Source: Ophiosphaerella korrae
Taxonomy: Eukaryota; Ascomycota; Dothideomycetes; Pleosporales; Phaeosphaeriaceae
Direction: 5' to 3'
Assembly (NCBI GenBank): GCA_028456385.1
Contig: JALNQF010000144.1
Coordinates: 1 to 64,000 of the forward strand
DNA length: 64,000 bases
Notes under the pieces: generated by a model
Told to the model about the DNA's origin: nothing
Databases searched by the model: none
What the model saw: only the letters and a program-made list of their open reading frames with translations
Program-made: the position numbers and the translations under genes
Shown: piece after piece, positions 13,001 through 23,549 of the stretch
How the letters are laid out: each line of letters opens with the position of its first letter
How positions within the stretch are numbered: position 1 is the stretch's first letter

Positions 13001-13513
13001 TACGCTAGCTTACTTACCTAGACTATATTGTGCAGTTAAAGGAGGAGTAGATGCCTAGCGCAGGATAAATGGAACGAAAAAGGAGCAGCAACTATAGGAG
13101 GTAACTATGTTAACAACCATTGCTTATGATAATTGAAGTAACTCCCGCACATCTCGCCGAATCGCCTTGCAAAATTTAATCAAATTCACCTTCTATAGTA
13201 CTAATTACCCCTGTTCTCAACCATGCCTGTTATACTTGCTTATACCTAAGTTATGCTATCCTTGATCTCTTGACTCTGGCGTCAACGATAAGGTATCTCT
13301 GCAGTTTTAGATTCTAGGTGACGTAGCCCCTGTCTCGTGCTTAGCCCCCATCACCAAATCGGAATTTTGCTCAACAAGTCAGTATGAAAAACGGGACTTG
13401 CAAAGACCAAAACGCAACTATAAATATAAACACGGAGATAGCGAATTGATTGCATTAAATGTTCAATGTTAATATTGGGATCTTGTTTCAATATTGATCC
13501 TCTTCGGCCGGGC
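13001..13513 (+). promoter_or_regulatory. Upstream region of the Zn2Cys6 regulator gene
   Basis: No gene is supported in these 513 bases. Composition returns to about half GC after the repeat island. A TTCGGCCGGGC sequence (13503-13513) abuts the start codon and shares the TCGGCCG core of the promoter motif described at 15774, but lacks its flanking half-sites. A TATA-like TATAAATATAAA stretch lies near 13417. Confidence 0.35.
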
Positions 13514-15706
13514 ATGCAAAAAATCCAGCGAAGACGATGCGTCACATCTTGTGTGCCTTGCTACCAAAAAAAGCAAAAGGTTGTCTTCTATTCCGTTCGT
13601 CGAGATATCTCTAACCAAGCGCTGCAACTAGTGTAATCGCCAGTATCCGTGCAACCACTGCACTCGAAGACGATGTCCGGAAAAATGCAGCTATGATACA
13701 GCCAACAGCACTAGCTCAACCTCGGACCAATATGAAGTCACCAGCCGACGAGACAGCATTGCCACAGGATTCTTTGAACAAGCCTCTTCGGTTAACCCTT
13801 GGGAACAACATTGCATTGTCATTCAGCAAAGCCAGGAGTTGAGTGTTACGGAAAAGATAAACACACCGCCTGAGGGTGTGGGCAGGGGGATCAGGTCGGT
13901 GGTGGAGGCCTTTGGATATATAGAGGAGAGTGAGACGAATCTATTGGCTATTATCCGCAATGTAAGCGCCCTTTGATGACCGACGGTGTCCCCGCTCAAA
14001 GAGACCAGTTCAGCCTACCAGAAGAAATAACCCCAAGCGATCCATGTCAGAAGCTATCTGAAGATGTGTTGGGAGAGATTCAGTATGTTTGGAAGCGGAT
14101 TCCAAGTCGTCCCATCATGGATTTCTTGACGCAGTATTACTTTGCTGAGATCACTTGGTACGTTCCCTGCTGCATTTCATCCGAAGCAACTACATTCCCT
14201 TATGTCCAAGCCAGGGTGTATAATTTGATTCATCCGCCCTGGTTCCTTCGCAAATATCAGGAATGGTGGGCCTTGAAAGAGCCCCGATCCATGGCAGATG
14301 TCGAGTTCGCAGCTCTGATCCTCCGAGTTTGCTCGTACACCACGCAATACCTACCTAGTCCCAGATATACTGTTGACAAAGTCAAGGGTATGCCGCTTTC
14401 CGACATTGGTAACGTCTGCGACGGCGTTAGCAACGATATTTCAGCCATTTGTGCTCGGGTCAACCCCAAAGGCTCATTTATTCGTGTACTTCACCAAGCT
14501 CACCATGCTCTTACATGTGTCTCAAAGGGAAACCTTGGGTCTTTCGGGACTTTACTTCACGAGAGCATCCGAACCGCCCATGCCATTGGGCTCCACAAGC
14601 CATCTGCAGCGTCTACGCACCATCCGGATGAGATAGAGAAGGAAATGTGGCGCAGAACATTTTTTAATCTATACACCCTTGATAGGTACCTGAAAAATTC
14701 CGTAGAGAATCTTTCGACTTCATCTAACAATTGCTCTAGTCTACACTCAAGTCGTACGGGTACCCTGCCATTGCTACCTAGTCAAATCCACGAAGATGCA
14801 GTCCCACGCATGCGTCTTCCGGCCGATATTGACGTTCCACACTCACCTGATGTCTTCTTGCACCGCAAATTAGCGACGCAGCTTTGGAACTTTTGGCGCA
14901 CCATTTTCCTCCCCGGAGAGCCAGAACACGACAGTCTCCGGGCACAAGAGCGATACGTGAAGTTATGTGAGGAGTTTTTGCCAACAATCCCCGATGTATT
15001 CGCACCGGAACCAAACCGTGAATTTGACGAGCGAATAACTTGCATTCCTCTGCAGAGACAGAGGTTTTATATCCAGTTGTATCATGTTATTTGCAGGAAC
15101 TTCGCAGGCGTTCTGTCCCAGGAACCTGCGAGTATCCGGTCTATACCAAGTTACAAGCAAATTCTGCTGAGGCCTCAGCAGAGACTGGTGGCTGCCGCAG
15201 CATTGAAAGTCATGCAGTGTGTTCTTGAAATTCACTATTTGATGGGAAGTGCTCAGGTTCGACTTCCCGCCCTCATTATACACTCATTTGATGCAGGTGT
15301 GCGTTTAGCGTGTCTCTGCCTCATACCAGACTTTCCGCCGGAGTGGGATGAGTCGTTCTCGACGATGAAAGACCCTCTAATGCCAATAATGGCTACTGTA
15401 ACTCGTGGAAAATGCCTCCAGGCGTCAATGAAGGCTCTGAGCTTGTTGCAGCTTCTTTCTGATGTTAGCGTATTGGCCGAAGCTGGTGCATGCGCGCTCT
15501 CGCGAGTCATTGAAAAAGCAACCAAACAAGGAGAATTGGCAACAGAAAAGGAGCATGCAGTGGGGGCAGAGGTGTCCATGGAGATTCCAGTAGAGTGGGC
15601 GGATCTCATGGGCATGGAGCAATGTGATCCTAGCTCGGTCTGGATGCAAGCAGGGGAGTCTGTGTTTCCAGTCGACTCCTTCGATAATAATGACAGGTCT
15701 TACTAA
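13514..15706 (+). CDS. Zn2Cys6 fungal-specific transcription factor
   Basis: This is a DNA-binding regulator of the Gal4-type zinc cluster family with a fungal_trans middle domain. The proposed exons are 13514-13579, 13632-13961, 14009-14157, 14215-14685 and 14740-15706, giving 660 residues. Splicing the first intron joins CVPCYQKKQK to C-NRQYP-CNHC-TRRRCPEK-C, a perfect CX2CX6CX5CX2CX8C cluster at residues 13-41. Introns 14158-14214 and 14686-14739 are multiples of three without stops, so they could be missed. Removing them restores the family-like runs EITWVYNLIHPPWFL and NLYTLDS, and the second contains a CTAAC branch site. The start MQKIQRRRC is the only Met in frame ahead of the cluster. 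The regulator lies immediately before the P450 in the same orientation and is the natural candidate to control it. The target is inferred. Confidence 0.85.
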
Positions 15707-15773
15707 TGTTGGTTGCGTTTCTGGGTACATAAGCCCTTGTAGTGATTATGTTTGAGACATACATGCTTCCGAA

Positions 15774-15801
15774 CCGATATTAGTCGGCCGATATCTATCG
15801 G
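15774..15801. promoter_or_regulatory. 28-bp dyad operator-like site in the P450 promoter
   Basis: The sequence has the form CCGA-TATTAG-TCGGCCGA-TATCTA-TCGG, so two CCGA/TCGG half-sites are symmetrically spaced by 6 bases around a central palindrome TCGGCCGA. It starts 240 bp upstream of the P450 start codon. CGG/CCG half-sites are what Zn2Cys6 dimers recognise. The same architecture recurs at 23313-23340 and in part at 25744-25761. Confidence 0.7.
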
Positions 15802-16013
15802 AAAGCAGCAGCAGCAGGAATTCGCTAATGTGCAAAATCTTAGCTTGAGACCTTGATTACGCAGAGCCAATTTAAATCACTGATCGTTTCGTTTCAACGT
15901 AGCATACTGCAATGTACTACACGTCTTATTTATGTCTCTTGTTCTTCTGCAAGAAAAGGGAATTCGTCTAGTAACTAGGATACATATTTCTCCCATTCAT
16001 TGTTTAATTCAAG

Positions 16014-17799
16014 ATGACATTGCTTGACTTGTGGGATCGTGCGCCTCACGGAATGGTCTGGAGCATTGGAATAGTTCTGAGTAGTCTTGGTGCCTGGTTC
16101 CTCTATCAATCTTTGCTTCCCAAGCCAATTCCCGGGATTCCATACAATGTGGAGGCGACGAAGCGTTTGTTCGGGGATGCTCCCGATATGGCTCGCGAGA
16201 TCAAAAATACGGGTGGCGAATTTAACGCATGGATGGCGAAACAAGTGGTGAAACTGAATTCGCCTGTGTGTCAGATATTTGTCCGACCTTTTTCAAAGCC
16301 TTGGGTACTTGTGGCAGACTTTCGCGAAGCCGAAGATATTCTGATGCGGCGAGCGGAGTTTGATAAGCCAAGTTTCCTCATTGACGGAATGTTGAGCTTA
16401 GGTGACTTCGCAGCAAGATTCAAAACAAACGAAGCATTCAGAGTGCGCCGGCATTTGAAGCATGATTTGATGACACCGACTTTTCTACACGGTTTCATTG
16501 GTCCTCATGTACACACGACTGGCTTACAGCTGCTTAGGGTCATGGAACAGAAGATCGAGCTTGCTGCTGGGAGACCTTTCAGCATAAAAAAAGACTATGA
16601 GAATGCTGCCCTTGATATTGTGACACACTACGAGTTTGGCGACACCATCAATATCTCGGCACTTGGACCAACCGTGGAGTTATTTGACCGAATAACGCCC
16701 CAAGAAGTGCCAACAGGATCATTGGATGAGCCAGTTCAATTTCCTCACCCTGAACTCGATTCATTCCTAATAGCGGTGGATCAGGCACCTCTTGTGCTTG
16801 AAAAGACGACAAATTCCTGGGCTCCGCATTTAAGTCATTGGATGTGGACTCACCAGAGCTGGTATAAGAAGACATTCGATCACAAATCAAAAGATATTCC
16901 AGTCCTTATTTCAAAGGCTGTCGAAAACGTTCACAACGGGCACGTCAACTCTGCACTTGAACATGTTATTATGCGGGAGGCTGCGCTAGCGAAAAAAGAA
17001 GGCAGATCACCACGTTATGGTGAGAAATGGTTAATTGATGAGGTAAATCAGAGGCCTAGATTATTACAGATGAATACTTACTAAAGCCGCACCCTAGGCC
17101 TTTGGAGACTTGGTTGCAAGTCATCACACAAATTCCGGAGCTATGAGCTGGATATCCAAATACCTAACAGGCCATCCCCTTGTTCAATCAAAGCTGCGCG
17201 CACATCTATATTCCGAAATTTCAGATGCGGCAACGGAGAAGCGACTACCCACCTTCGAGGAGATAAGGCGGGCAAAGGTTCCGTATTTTGAAGCTGTCAT
17301 GGCAGAAGTGCAACGCCTCACCCCCTTTAGCATGGTGCGTGAGGCCACATGCGATACAGAAATCCTCGGTCACAAGATTCCAAAGGGGTGCCAAGTCTTC
17401 ATGGTTAATGGAGGGCCGGGGTATCTGTCACCGTCCTTGCCTGTGAATGAGGACCTTAGAAGTCCGACTTGCCGAGGAGCAAAGAGCAGGGGTACTTGGG
17501 ATGAGAAGAAGGACATGTTGCTCTTTGACCCAGAGCGCTGGCTCGTCAAGACGGCAGACGGTCAAATGGAATTTAATGGTGTGGCAGGACCACAGCTTGG
17601 ATTTGGAGCAGGGGTAAGGCAATGCTGGGGAAGAAGGATGGCACAGCTACAAGTGAAGATTATTGTGGTTCTGATGGTTTGGAGTTTTGAATTTCTCGAA
17701 ATTCCTGAATCTCTTGGTGGTTATGCTGGTCGTGATGGAATCTCGCGCCAGCCACAGAAAGTCTTTGTCAGGCTGAGAAAGTTGGCGAATTTTGATTAG
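16014..17799 (+). CDS. Cytochrome P450 monooxygenase
   Basis: This is a membrane-anchored haem monooxygenase of 576 residues, with exons 16014-17042 and 17098-17799 and a 55-bp phase-0 intron. An N-terminal membrane anchor (about residues 14-34) is followed by a proline-rich hinge PKPIPGIP. The I-helix reads AFGDLVASHHTNSG directly across the splice junction. ExxR is EVQR (413-416), PERW is at 488-491, and the haem loop is FGAGVRQCWG with the ligand Cys519. All the hallmarks of a working enzyme are present. The substrate is unknown. It follows the Zn2Cys6 regulator, and its promoter carries the 28-bp dyad shared with the MFS/dioxygenase pair. Electron supply would come from a P450 reductase encoded elsewhere. 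Confidence 0.93.
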
Positions 17800-18055
17800 A
17801 ATCCGTGACCACCGCGTGCACGGCCCGGGCGCGTGCATGAAAAACACCACTTCTATCATATCGGTTTTCATACTTTTGAGCTACAACCAGATGGTATTAT
17901 GGTGAGATATTTTGGTAGAGAGGCGTAGTAGCTATACAGAAAGATTCCACAGCTTTAGATTTAATTTGTATAACATTGTGGTTACCGTATAGTGCTGCCA
18001 CTGCGCGAGGCCTGGTAGGGCTCCTCCTCCACCACTGGATTATCATCAACTACAA

Positions 18056-18660
18056 CTACCTTAGTAGCTTTCCATTCCGAAGTTGTTTTTGGAGCTGTTT
18101 CTCAGCCTGTTTCTCCTTCCGTTCGATAGCCGTCTCCTCCCTCGCTACTGATCTCATAATACGCCTCTGCTCAAGCTCCTCTGCCTTCTGAAGCTTCTGC
18201 TGTTCGCGGAACTTCTTGGCTTCATCTTTTTGGTGCTGTTGAGCCTCATCCTCAAACTGCTGTTGAAGTCGACGATCTCTAGCCTTAGCTACCTTCTTAG
18301 GTGAATAGAAATAGGCATCACCGTGGTAATCAGTAGGGGGATCAAGAAGGAGAAGCTGCCCACGTTCTCGACGCTTCTTCTCATTTGCCCAAGCTGATTT
18401 ACTCGGTATTCAAGCAGATCAGCTCGAATTACAGTTGCCTGTATCTATCGATCAATTTTCTTAGAGTTTTTCCTCGCCTCTTCACTATGTACCTCTTTCA
18501 TAGCCTCTCTCATTGGTGTTTTAGCTTTCTACTAGTCCTTAGCAGTCAGTATAGAGTTAGAAGGGCCACTGAAGAAGGCTTACTATCCTTTTTCTCCTTT
18601 CTATGGAATCGATCGAGGATAACGTCAGGGTTGAATGGAGAGAGTTATCAGATTTGAGGG
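18056..18660 (-). pseudogene. C-terminal fragment of a pogo/Tigger transposase
   Basis: On the minus strand an open stretch ends with TAG at 18056-18058. It begins around 18397 with SAWANEKKRRERGQLLLLDPP, then FYSPKKVAKARDRRLQQQFEDE and a long Glu/Lys/Gln-rich coiled coil (EAKKFREQQKLQKAEELEQRR). This is the usual tail of fungal pogo-family transposases. Upstream (18400-18660) the frame continues as KAKTPMREAMKEVHSEEARKNSKKIDR with interrupting stops. The DDE core is missing. Unlike the neighbouring Fot1 copy, this fragment is not strongly TA-biased. Confidence 0.6.
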
Positions 18661-19302
18661 GGTTATTGCAGGTTGATAATGGAGGTTGATAAAAAGGCTT
18701 TTTCGTAACGGCCATGTAAGAGCCTTGTTGGAGGTGGATACTGCAGCTTTCAGAAAAGCCTTATTTCAGATTGATGACGTACCGAGGTGGACGGGCGCAA
18801 CGCCCGCTCCGAACGCCAAAGTAGCAACTAAACATGAGGCTACAGAGCCACGTATAATAGCTATTGCTGCAATATTTTCTGGAGTTGAGCTCTATAGGCC
18901 TTGGTTGATATATATAGCTATCTATATTTAACTGGCAGCTTGATTACTCGGCTATGACGTGACTAAGATAGCGGCAGAGCTACTGCAGCACCTAATGCCT
19001 CTCTATGACGTTGAGGCTGCCAGAAGCTCTCTTTTTTGAGTCTACCTGAGTAGATACCTTGAGGCTGCTCCTCCTACGCTTCTAGGCAGCTTTAAGAGCT
19101 TGTTTAAGTTATTGTTAAGTCCTATAAGTAGCTATTCTAGAGGCCTGTTCTGCTACTTTCTTAGCCCTCTTATTCTTACGTGGTACTCGAGCTACTACTC
19201 TTACTATACGCTGCTACTAAAGTGCCTAAAGCTTAGCCTACTTCTACTCCTCTCGTGTACAAGCTCTCTTAGCTTTCTAGAGTTTCTACTACTCCTCTTC
19301 TA
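18661..19302. other. Unassigned stretch between two transposon remnants
   Basis: No gene can be supported. The plus strand holds an open stretch at 18686-18931 with no recognisable motif. The remainder (18930-19302) drifts from mixed to TA-rich composition up to the TIR of the Fot1-like element. It may be older transposon debris. Confidence 0.3.
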
Positions 19303-21096
19303 ACGTGAAAGATTACTGAGCCGGTCAGATCACTAAGCCGGTCACTTTTTCTTGGTATTACGAACACTACCTCTACACCGCTATATCTTAACAACCTAAT
19401 AAAATTATGTCTAAGTAAGAAGGTAGAGTTAAGCTTGCCCTTTAAGCCTTAGCATCTAGCTAATTTTAAAGCTAGCGACGCGCTGCTAAGGCTTTTAACG
19501 TCTGTTAATAGTAGCTCTCTAACTAGCTTAGAGGAATCGCCCTACGCGCAACTACACAACCTAGCTACTAGAAACTAACTATAACTAAAGAGTAAACAAT
19601 TATCTAATATATTCTTAACCTTAACTAATAAGGATTTCTACCCTAGCTCTATAAAGTAGTAGATATAGCTAATAAACTACTTACTATATAAGGTAGAGAG
19701 CCTATAAGTAAGAAGTAGGCTATACGCTTTATAGCGCGTTTAGACAAGCTAAAAATAGCTTTTAATTAAGTAAAGGATTACTAAAGAATACTCTAAGAGG
19801 ATCCTAAAGTTATTAGTAGGTAGTTTAAGCTTATAGAAGAGACTAAGGCCTAGTATAGAGTAGTAGATAAAAACGTCTATAACTTTAATAAAACTAGCTT
19901 TTAGATAAAAGTAATTAAGTCTATAAAAGTTATTATAAGCTTAGAGAAGTATTAATAACTTACTCTTAATTAGGGTAGTAATTATAAGTAAGTTATAGTA
20001 ATATAGGGTGTCTATATAGTAGAGTACGTAATCTTACTATTTATTATCTATAAAAGATATATCTATATCTCTACTTAGGATAAAGAGATAGGTATACTAA
20101 TTAATTAGAAGCTTTTAGTCTTAGAGAATAGCTAGATAACTAATATACTTAGCTTAGAGTAGTTAAAGTACTTTAACGTGTATATAAAGTTACGTTAAGT
20201 AAGAGTATACTAGCTACTTTAACTAAGATTTTAAAGACTACTACTTTAAAAATAAAATTCTAACTCTTTATATACTTACTTATTTATTATATATTTTCTA
20301 GCTACTTAATATAGTATACTTCTTACTACTAAAGTATAAGTACTCTAAATTCGTATAAGACTTAGTATAAAAACGCGTCTTTTATATTAATAAAGAAGGC
20401 TTTTTTCTAGCTTTTAGAGACGCGTTTTTTAATATATTTACTAAGTAGAACTATAAGAAGGCTTTTAAAGCTTTAGGACTTATTTCTCTAAATACGTAGT
20501 AAGTACTAGATTACCTTAATATACGTATTTGTACTTTACTAGGACTCCTACTACTAGAAACGCTATAGTAGTTAAAGACTCTAAGTAATACGCACAAATT
20601 TAAGTCTTAGTTAAAGCTCTTAAGTAGCTTTTTCTATTACTTACTTACTACTATATAAAGCTTCCTTTACTAGCTTATTAAGGGTACTAAATTAATACTA
20701 TATAAAAGAGCTTAAAGATTAATTAGAGGTAATAACTAAGTAAAAGTTAAGTAAAAGAAAGTAAATTTAGCATAGTAGGACTATAGAGTATAGAAAGACG
20801 TTAACGTAGGTAGCTGTAGAGGCATTAATAGCTACGTAGAAGGGTAAAAAAGCTTGTAGTAGGAGTAACTATAAAAGGGCTTAGCTAGGTTAACAGCGCT
20901 GTAGGAACTATAGGAAGACTAGGCACAACGCGCGAACGTGCTAGGAAGATAAAGAGATTTCTGAATTATATAGTAGTGTTATAGTAGTAGGGGGTACTAA
21001 GTAAAGTTTGTTATTAACCCCTAAAGAGGTGGTGTTCGTAATGCCAAGAAAAAGTAACCGGCTCAGTGATCTAATCGGCTCAGTAATCTTTCACGT
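19303..21096 (+). mobile_element. Complete Fot1/pogo-like DNA transposon, RIP-inactivated
   Basis: The 1794-bp element is bounded by 72-bp terminal inverted repeats (19303-19374 and 21025-21096) starting ACGTGAAAGATTACTGAGCC. They differ at 6 positions, all transitions. A TA dinucleotide flanks each end, the expected target duplication. Each TIR contains two copies of a CTGAGCCGG-type subrepeat. Inside, from the ATG at 19407, the plus strand reads as a Fot1-type transposase with stops. An N-terminal helix-turn-helix region (EGRVKLAL, RRAAKAFNV, LRGIALRATTQ) is followed by ITKEQTIIQYILNLN, REPIS, FNKTSFQIKVI and a decayed DDE tail. All damage is TA-directed. Confidence 0.9.
19407..20930 (+). 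pseudogene. Fot1-type transposase, stop-riddled
   Basis: Translation of the frame starting at 19407 shows the HTH_psq/CENP-B-like DNA-binding region, then EDPKVISRQFKLIEETKA and VVDKNVYNFNKTSFQ, and a decayed LQPLD-like stretch (LLNIVYF) near 20290. Later segments such as RVFYINKEGFFLAFRDAFFNIFTK remain readable. More than a dozen TAA/TAG stops interrupt it, most of them derivable from CAA/CAG/TGG by RIP transitions. The downstream limit is approximate. Confidence 0.75.
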
Positions 21097-21373
21097 TACT
21101 AGTTATAGCCTTTATATTACTTGTATTAATATAACTATATATTATTTAAGTTTTGTTGTTATATAAAGGAATTAAGCGTTATAGCGTCCGCGGCATCACA
21201 CGGGGTCTATCTTGGTAAGCCTGATCTCGACAGTTTCTTCAGTTGTCTGCTAGATCAAGGTCTGAATCACACAATTCGAAAATATGCTGAACGTAAATAC
21301 AACCGCGACTTTGTTTCAAAACTTCCGACGCTACCAGTCCAATTCTTGTTGCCTTGTTGAAGCTTCCTATAAA
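21097..21373. other. Short spacer and 3' flank of the MFS gene
   Basis: This holds 277 bases between the right TA of the Fot1-like element and the MFS stop codon. It begins TA-rich and becomes ordinary coding-flank sequence by about 21180. It presumably holds the MFS 3' UTR. No other feature was seen. Confidence 0.3.
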
Positions 21374-23043
21374 TCATCTATCTTGGTTATCCGACGCACC
21401 TTTCAACTCTCGCTCCTCCCGCCATTTCGGACCTTTACGAACCAAGAGATAGATAAATGGTGAAAACAACGTCAATAGTCCTCCTACTAGAGTGAAACAC
21501 CATCCGAATCCTATAGCGTCTACTAGTACCTTGACTATAGCGGAGCCGCCTGCAGAAAGAAGACATCGTACAAGATTGTTAGCTGCGATGGCAGTTGCTG
21601 GAGATCGCGGATAAAGATCGACAATTAGAGTGTTGAGGACGCTATGAGCACCGACAAGGCCAAGGCCAACGAAGAACAACATAACAAGAGACACTGAGAG
21701 GGAAGTCTCGGCCTCGAGAGCCCAACCATATCCTATTAGAGCAGAAGTGCCTACGGCAATGGCTGGCGCAGCCAGCTGAAGACGGCAGAGCTCGATCGGG
21801 AAGTGGCGGATGTCATCGCCGCGTTGTTTATCTATGATAAAGCCGGTCTGGACTGCAATGCGACTGTAGTTCCAATCAAGAAGACGCCCCTGTGCGACTG
21901 CAGACAGGCAGCAAGCTACTCCGTATGGAAGATAACAGAGGCCAACTTGCAGCTGATTGAGGCCGTATATATTGACCAAGCTTGTTGATAGAATAGTTAG
22001 GGCCATAAAGATAGAGGTAAATAGGATACCATTGAGTAAAAGAAGGATTGACATGTCTTTTTGTGAGCAGATACGCAATGTCTTGACTGGGTTAGGCCAG
22101 CGAACATTTCTGGCTGGTCTCGGTGAGTTTGGGTCAGCCTGATCAGTGTCTTTCTGTTGCAGCCAATCAATAAGTGTCTTGTTCCACCCTTCCGGTGGAA
22201 CTGAGCCGTTGCCGACGACGTTTCTACAAGTCTCCGGAACGAACAAGGCATAAGGCACAAGCCAAGCGGCGGTAAATGTGAAGCAGAACCAAAAGACTGC
22301 TCTCCATGAAAAATACTCGGAGAGGACACCCCCAAGTAGTAGACCAATACCAGGACCAGCTGTCATGCCAATGCCAGCGATTCCTATGTATGTGCCTCTT
22401 TCTGCTGTCTTGAAATTTTCATTATTAGAGTGGATTTTTGGGGGCGAACCTATACACTCACAGAGGAAACATCCGCTACCACGGCGTAACACAAAGCCAG
22501 CGTACCGCTTGTTCCTAAGCTCTGGACACAGCGGAGAACCAGGAGGGCGGCATAGTCTGTTTGCAAAGCTAAGCCAACGTTGGCCCCTAAAGAAATGGCG
22601 AACGAAAAGATAAAGGCCGGTCGTCTGCCAGCAGTGTCTCCGAAATCGCCAACAAACATTGGTGCCACGGACTGCACAAGTTGGAAGGACGTAATGCTCA
22701 AGTTAATGAGGCTCACGGATTTTCCCAAATCGCGCGATATGGGCTCTAATGCCGGAAAGTAGATATTTAGCGAGAGGGGAGAGATAAAACTTGAGCAAGT
22801 AACCATTACTATGACCCAAAGCTTCGTCTTGCGCGAAAAAGCACAATAACTGGTGTTAGTGCTCGGCTGCTGCCTTGCTTCGCTTTCAGCCAATCTGCTC
22901 ACTTGATCGGCACCTTCATGATTCGATATCACCTCCATCTCATCTAGTTCTAAACTAGTGCGGAATCTTTTTACGTTGGTTCTGGATAAATCTCGAGGCG
23001 CCGTCGATTGGATCAAAGAGCTTAATTGATCTTGCGTCGTCAT
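21374..23043 (-). CDS. MFS drug:H+ antiporter-type transporter (DHA1, Qdr-like)
   Basis: This is a plasma-membrane secondary transporter of 538 residues. The exons on the minus strand are 22462-23043 and 21374-22408, with a 53-bp phase-0 intron (GTGAGT...CAAG) that joins VVADVSS to TAERGTYIG. A hydrophilic N-tail of about 65 residues precedes twelve predicted membrane segments. The loop 2-3 signature reads GDFGDTAGRRP, and the segment-4 arginine region reads LVLRCVQSLGTSG. The central loop holds DWLQQK-D and the second half has WNYSRIA-QTGFIIDKQRGDD-RHFPIE and LYPRSPATAIAANNLVRCLL, all typical of the Qdr/citrate-exporter branch. It is divergently transcribed from the dioxygenase at 23550 across a 506-bp shared promoter carrying the 28-bp dyad. 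Export of a toxic substrate or product is a plausible but unproven role. Confidence 0.9.
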
Positions 23044-23549
23044 AACGTGAAATGATTGCTCTAAGAGTGAGCCTGAGTGTTGGAGATTGTAGAATTAGAC
23101 AGGATGTATCCCACTTGCGTGGGTTATTGATCAGTAGAGGTGGCCAAGCCCGAACTTTCACTTCAGTACAATGCCTAGGCTGCTATCTTGCCTAAATAGC
23201 ACGGAAATGGCCAGTACAGAGGTTCTTCGCTAAGATTTCTAAGTGGTATATTAAGCCGCCCGTGTCTAGCATCCTGGCCAAAATCGTGACGGAAAAGCTT
23301 CCAGAGAGCCAGCCGATAAGTTTCGGCCGACAGCAGTCGGCCGCTTTTACCCCAGGGCAACAGGCGAAATGGCCTTGTTTTCATTATTATCATCATCCAA
23401 TGACAAGATAGCGGTGGGAGTGTGGTGTGCTTGAAAATCTATATAATTACCGATATGGATGGCAAGCGAGGGAGAGACATAACGGTCCGTAGCACATCGC
23501 GACGCAACAAAGCACCAATTTTGAACACTCAAAGGTCATCTGAAACTCC
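23044..23549. promoter_or_regulatory. Bidirectional promoter between MFS transporter and dioxygenase
   Basis: These 506 bases separate two divergent start codons and contain no supported gene. The dyad at 23313-23340 sits near the middle, 270 bp from the MFS start and 210 bp from the dioxygenase start. It could therefore serve both directions. Confidence 0.6.
23313..23340. promoter_or_regulatory. 28-bp dyad operator-like site, MFS/dioxygenase promoter
   Basis: The sequence has the form CCGA-TAAGTT-TCGGCCGA-CAGCAG-TCGG, the same half-site arrangement as at 15774-15801 but with different spacers. The following CCG extends the right half into a perfect 8-bp inverted repeat, CGGCCGAC/GTCGGCCG, with a 4-base loop (23324-23343). 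Conserved half-sites with variable spacers are what a protein-binding site would show. Confidence 0.7.

Noticed and set aside
14778..15615. Several open frames antisense to the first regulator
   Set aside because: They overlap a well-supported zinc-cluster gene and have no motifs of their own. They are shadows of its GC-rich codons.
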